Source: Pelargonium nanum (Eukaryota > Streptophyta > Magnoliopsida > Geraniales > Geraniaceae). From it: a stretch of DNA of 37,941 nucleotides. Below are positions 33,900-37,941 of the stretch, piece by piece (within the stretch, counting starts at the first letter, position 1; each line of letters begins with the position of its first letter). Both the position numbers and the translations under genes were made by a program. Below the pieces are notes generated by a model. It had not been told where the DNA came from. It made no database searches and worked only from the letters and a program-made list of their open reading frames with translations. Location of the stretch: positions 1 to 37,941 of the forward strand of contig JAYMTF010000381.1 of assembly GCA_036897485.1 (NCBI GenBank), written 5' to 3'.

Positions 33900-36800
33900 G
33901 AATTTGATATGATGATATTATATATGCTTTGATATTGATTTTGATTATGTTAATAAATTGTTTGTATATGGATGCAAGTGGGGAGGAGGATGGATGGGGA
34001 TTCCATGACAAAATCTTACGTCTCCATGCTCCAAAAGCTGCCATATATCAACACCACCAAGTTTGATCTCCACTATATTATCAGTTTATCACCCACGAAC
34101 TATATATTTGTTGTTTACATGTCTATGCTTTATTGGTTGTTTTCCTGTTGCCTTTCTATGGTAATTTTCACATATTAAACTAATTTGCGTCCTTAAATAT
34201 GTTGAGTAAGTATTGATTACATTAATTTGAACAATGTTGATCGATCAAAGTAATCATCAATGTCAGTCAAAGTTAGTAAAATTTAGTTATCGTTGTCATT
34301 TTAATAGATCACGATCAAAGTTAACATATTTAACGACAACCACTAATAATGACATGCATAACAGTTTTGTTGATACATATGCTACATTACATGATTACAT
34401 AAGTCGTATACCAACAAGAAGTTGTCGTATATTTATTTATAAAGACTGTTGTGTGTGAAACATATATGAAGTATGTATGACCATGAAGTTTACAAGCGTT
34501 CGATAAGACATGCGTGAATGATTTCTTAAAGATGCACAAGAAAATGTGTGTTCGATCCAAAATTTTTGTTATACGATTACTACAAACAATTTTACGGACG
34601 AAAGTGGCGCATCACATATCTAACACCAAAATTTCATTTTCCATTTAATATTCCCGAACATTAACAAGGATGCAAAAGGGAAATGTACAGTATATGAAAC
34701 AATGGCAATTCTAGAAAATGATAACAATTGATAGTGATGCCGTTAGTTTGAGCTTAAAATCATGAAACAGCTTTCCAAAGAGACAACACACAATGATTTT
34801 AATTCAGGGTGGATTGAATTTATTCCTCTCTATACATCATAAAACAAATGCAAAAAGTTAACTTAATAGTATTTTTTTTAAGTATAGTATTGATTAAAGA
34901 TATAGGTGCTGCAATAATTTATTTTTGCTCCCTAATTTGGTTTTGCTAATCCCTATTACTACACTTAGTTGATTACTTTAGGTCGGTGCCAAATCTGATA
35001 TAATTAACTATCTAGCTAGCTAGCTACCATATAAAATACATATAGAGGTTCTATATTTACATTACAGCTATACAGATTACATATATTGATAATGAGCTAA
35101 AAAATAAGATAAGCAAACAAAAACTTATTATAAACGATACTATATTTTTACTAAGTACAAATTTTAATTAGTTCAATTCAAGAAAATGTGACTATTATAA
35201 TATAATGATTTTCCGCAAATCTTAGTAGCTTTTACTTTTAGCGCTTATGACAAAAGATTATTTTCTTGCTAATTGTTCATATTAATTATTATTGCAATGA
35301 CAAATTGCAAACACAACATGTAGATGACAAACATTACTATCATATATAAGTAACTAGTGGCAAAAAATTAAGGTGTAATTTTGTCTAATTTGGTAGGATA
35401 TTAATATTTGTGGTACCAAGGTAGCGCGTACAATGCCGGCTAAAACAAGTTGGAATATAATTATTTAGCTAATGAGAAAGAAGAAAAAGATGACAAAGAA
35501 TTAAACAATTCCTCGTGTAATTGTTGTCGTTTAATGAATATATAATATATGAACACATTGTGACCTTGGAATAGTATATATCAAACCTAACCCAGAAAAT
35601 AATCCCAGATTTAATAAATAAATAAATATGTCGCATAGATTAATAGATTATCCCACAGGTACACACAGTAACATGCACCAACCTTATACGAAATTTAAGT
35701 ATATTCTGTTCATTGAATGGAGGATCATATATTGCCACATAACGTGAACCAAAACCACATAAATATCTATCGTTCATGCATACATTTTTTGCTAAGATTT
35801 ATTTATACTATAATGTTTGCAAATTGGTTGGATTGGATAGGAGACTAATTGCAGCCACATGAACCCAAATCGATTTCTTTTTCTTTTTCTTGTTTTCTCT
35901 TTATATTATTAAGATTTAAGAAGAAAAAAAGGAAGATAAGGCTCACGACTTTGTATTAAAATATTAAATAACATTTATTTAGTAGTAATCCGTATTATTT
36001 TGTTGGTGCCAATGTGTTATTTTTAATATATATAATTTGTTGGGATTGATAGTGAGATTTGGTGGTGTAATAGTAATATGATCCTATTTAACTTTTTATG
36101 TTGTAAGCAATATGGTTTAAAGTTAAAAGCTGATGAGCTCAAGATTGGCTATAGCAAGCCCTTGTGACAACTTATTTGTATTTTTTTTTATAGGTTAATG
36201 ACGGCTTTTTAGCTGCTGAGCTATATTTGAGTTATTTTACTTCTCTATTTCGGCTAATTAATAAGGCTCATCAACTTAATTAAGTGGAGCTGCGCGTTTT
36301 TGTTTGAGGTAGTTTATTAGGATTTTTGGCATGTTTGGTGAAAGAAAAGGATAACCGTTGTTAGCCACGTGCGCCTCACATGACCCGCTAACATTTTCTC
36401 TTTTCCATCATAGTTGATCGTTCGTTGCTTATGCATGAGTATACAAAACGTTTGAACACGAAGCAAGACTAACAATGAAGTTTGAGAGAGATTCATGCAA
36501 AAGTGGCATTTTTGGAAGTTAGCATTCTCATGCTTCATTGTTGTTGAAGACAAGATGGTGAAGATTGACGAAATCTGATGTTCGATTTTGTTATTTGACA
36601 ACAGACACGGGTGTTTATTGTTGAAGAATCTTAGAAAGGTAAAGATGTCAGTTGATTCAGTTTAGTATTTTTAAGCTACATCTAAGTATAAATATTCCAT
36701 CAATTTTGAACGGTAATTTTAAATAATCTTGTCATGGCATGCAATGTTGCAAAATATTGTTTTGCCTGTCACATCTTTTGATCTTAATTGTTTCGAAAGA

Positions 36801-37329
36801 AAACAAGTGAGACAGATGCTCAAAAGAATGGAACATTGTAGAAGTTTTTTTGTTGTTGAATTTGACATTTTGTCCACTTAATTAACGTTTATATGATTAA
36901 AATGAGAAATATATAGACATCACTTTCAAATGATAAGTAACCAAACACAAACAATCTAATTTCACTATTTAATTATTTTCGGTCAACTATCATTGCTCTC
37001 GTGAAAACGTCAGGATGGTCGTAAGATTATTTAACTTTTTTGATCATGAACAAACCCAGAAATTACTATGTAAAAAACATATATAACACATTTTCTCAGT
37101 GTAAATACTTGATAGTGTAGTTTCTACAAAGGTGGTTGGTTGGTCATAGCCTTATAGTTTACATCCTTAATTTTTAATATGTTCTGTGACTTTAATGAGT
37201 GATGTCTTTGAAAAGTTTAGTAGCAATAATTTACATATATTTAATCCTAATTGAAATGGGACATAAATTTAATTGGACCTTTTTTTCTTTCTCTCTAGTT
37301 TTTTCTTTATAAAAAATAATGTGTTAAAC
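33900..37329. other. Gene-free AT-rich DNA upstream of IP5P9
   Basis: No exon with splice partners, RNA gene or bounded mobile element is seen. A (TAGC)n-like palindromic run is at about 35013-35027. The open minus-strand frame at 36317-36601 has no recognisable domain. The first kilobase probably includes distal promoter of IP5P9. Confidence 0.5.
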
Positions 37330-37640
37330 CATTGTTGATCTTCTTCTTATTTATCGTTTGTTATTGTCATTTTTATCATATTGTCTTGCACGTCTTATCA
37401 TTTTTGTATTTACCACATGCTAATATGTGAGAGTGTGATTATTGCAATTCATATTATCCGTGTTATTTTGTTTTAAATCGTACTTTATTGTTATGATAAT
37501 TTGATATTTTGGTATTACTCTTTTGGTGAAAGTTTCATTATATATTTTATTGTTGAAAATTTAATTTTGTCTTCTTTTATTGAACTTTGTTATTTTCGTT
37601 ATGAGTTTTATATTATATCTTTGTACCACTACGTTTTGTA
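37330..37640. repeat. Copy B of the unnamed dispersed repeat
   Basis: Diverged relative of 28895-29190 in the same orientation, with GCTAATATGTGAGAG at 37419 and TTTGGTGAAAGTTT at about 37522. T-rich and non-coding. The remaining 300 bp to the window end show nothing recognisable. Confidence 0.5.
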
Positions 37641-37941
37641 TGCTCGTGGAGAAGACAATAGTTGGTCACATTGATCTTTTCGAGCATTTGAAATTTATGT
37701 AAAATTTGGACCGAGAAAGTAATCAAAATAATAACTAATCTCAATATTAAAGAACCAAAATCCTAGCAAGTTGCAACGGGTTCACATCAAGATCTCTCAA
37801 ATATAAAAGGAAGCTGTTAATTAGTTTGATTGGTTCATGAATATGTATCATAATGTATATTTTGATTGAAGTGCATACAAGCTACTTTCACTTTCAGTAT
37901 CTGGTATTCATAAATCATATATAATATAATTCATTATTATT

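Overview
The window is nuclear DNA from a flowering plant, almost certainly a eudicot. The genes have many small exons with GT..AG introns, the intergenic DNA is AT-rich, and every confidently coding block matches a known plant family. I place it no finer than eudicot. The species cannot be named from the sequence alone.

Five protein-coding genes can be modelled, four on the minus strand and one on the plus strand. From left to right they are: the first coding exon of an IAR1-like histidine-rich ZIP metal transporter (2564-2912, minus); a MAP65-6/MAP65-7 type microtubule-bundling protein with 11 coding exons and 599 aa (4253-9831, minus); cyclin-J18 with 9 coding exons and 242 aa (17833-24621, minus); the U5 snRNP thioredoxin-like protein DIM1/YLS8 with 2 exons and 142 aa (24830-26886, plus); and a type I inositol polyphosphate 5-phosphatase of the IP5P9 kind with 8 exons and 416 aa (31036-33509, minus). 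I checked splice phases by hand at every junction, and all four complete models stay open from ATG to stop. A 34-aa single-pass membrane ORF (3022-3126, minus) lies just upstream of IAR1.

The set MAP65-6, CYCJ18 and IP5P9 is also consecutive in Arabidopsis as I remember it (At2g01910, At2g01905, At2g01900), so this looks like conserved microsynteny. DIM1/YLS8 sits between CYCJ18 and IP5P9, head-to-head with CYCJ18 across only 208 bp between start codons, which suggests a shared bidirectional promoter.

The rest is repeat-rich. Bases 1 to about 1500, about 11640 to 13060 and about 27130 to 27950 are old dispersed-repeat remnants with internal short tandem repeats. There are two LINE insertions with clear target-site duplications (10872-11139 and 29393-30110), a Stowaway-like MITE in a MAP65 intron (7408-7657), a 777-bp long-inverted-repeat MITE with tandemly subdivided arms in the DIM1 intron (25629-26405), and several local tandem duplications. 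No rRNA, tRNA, CRISPR array, bacterial feature or complete retroelement was seen. I found no novel multi-gene system. The most interesting items are the conserved gene block, the divergent CYCJ18/DIM1 promoter, the hairpin MITE inside a core spliceosome gene, and the small membrane ORF upstream of IAR1.
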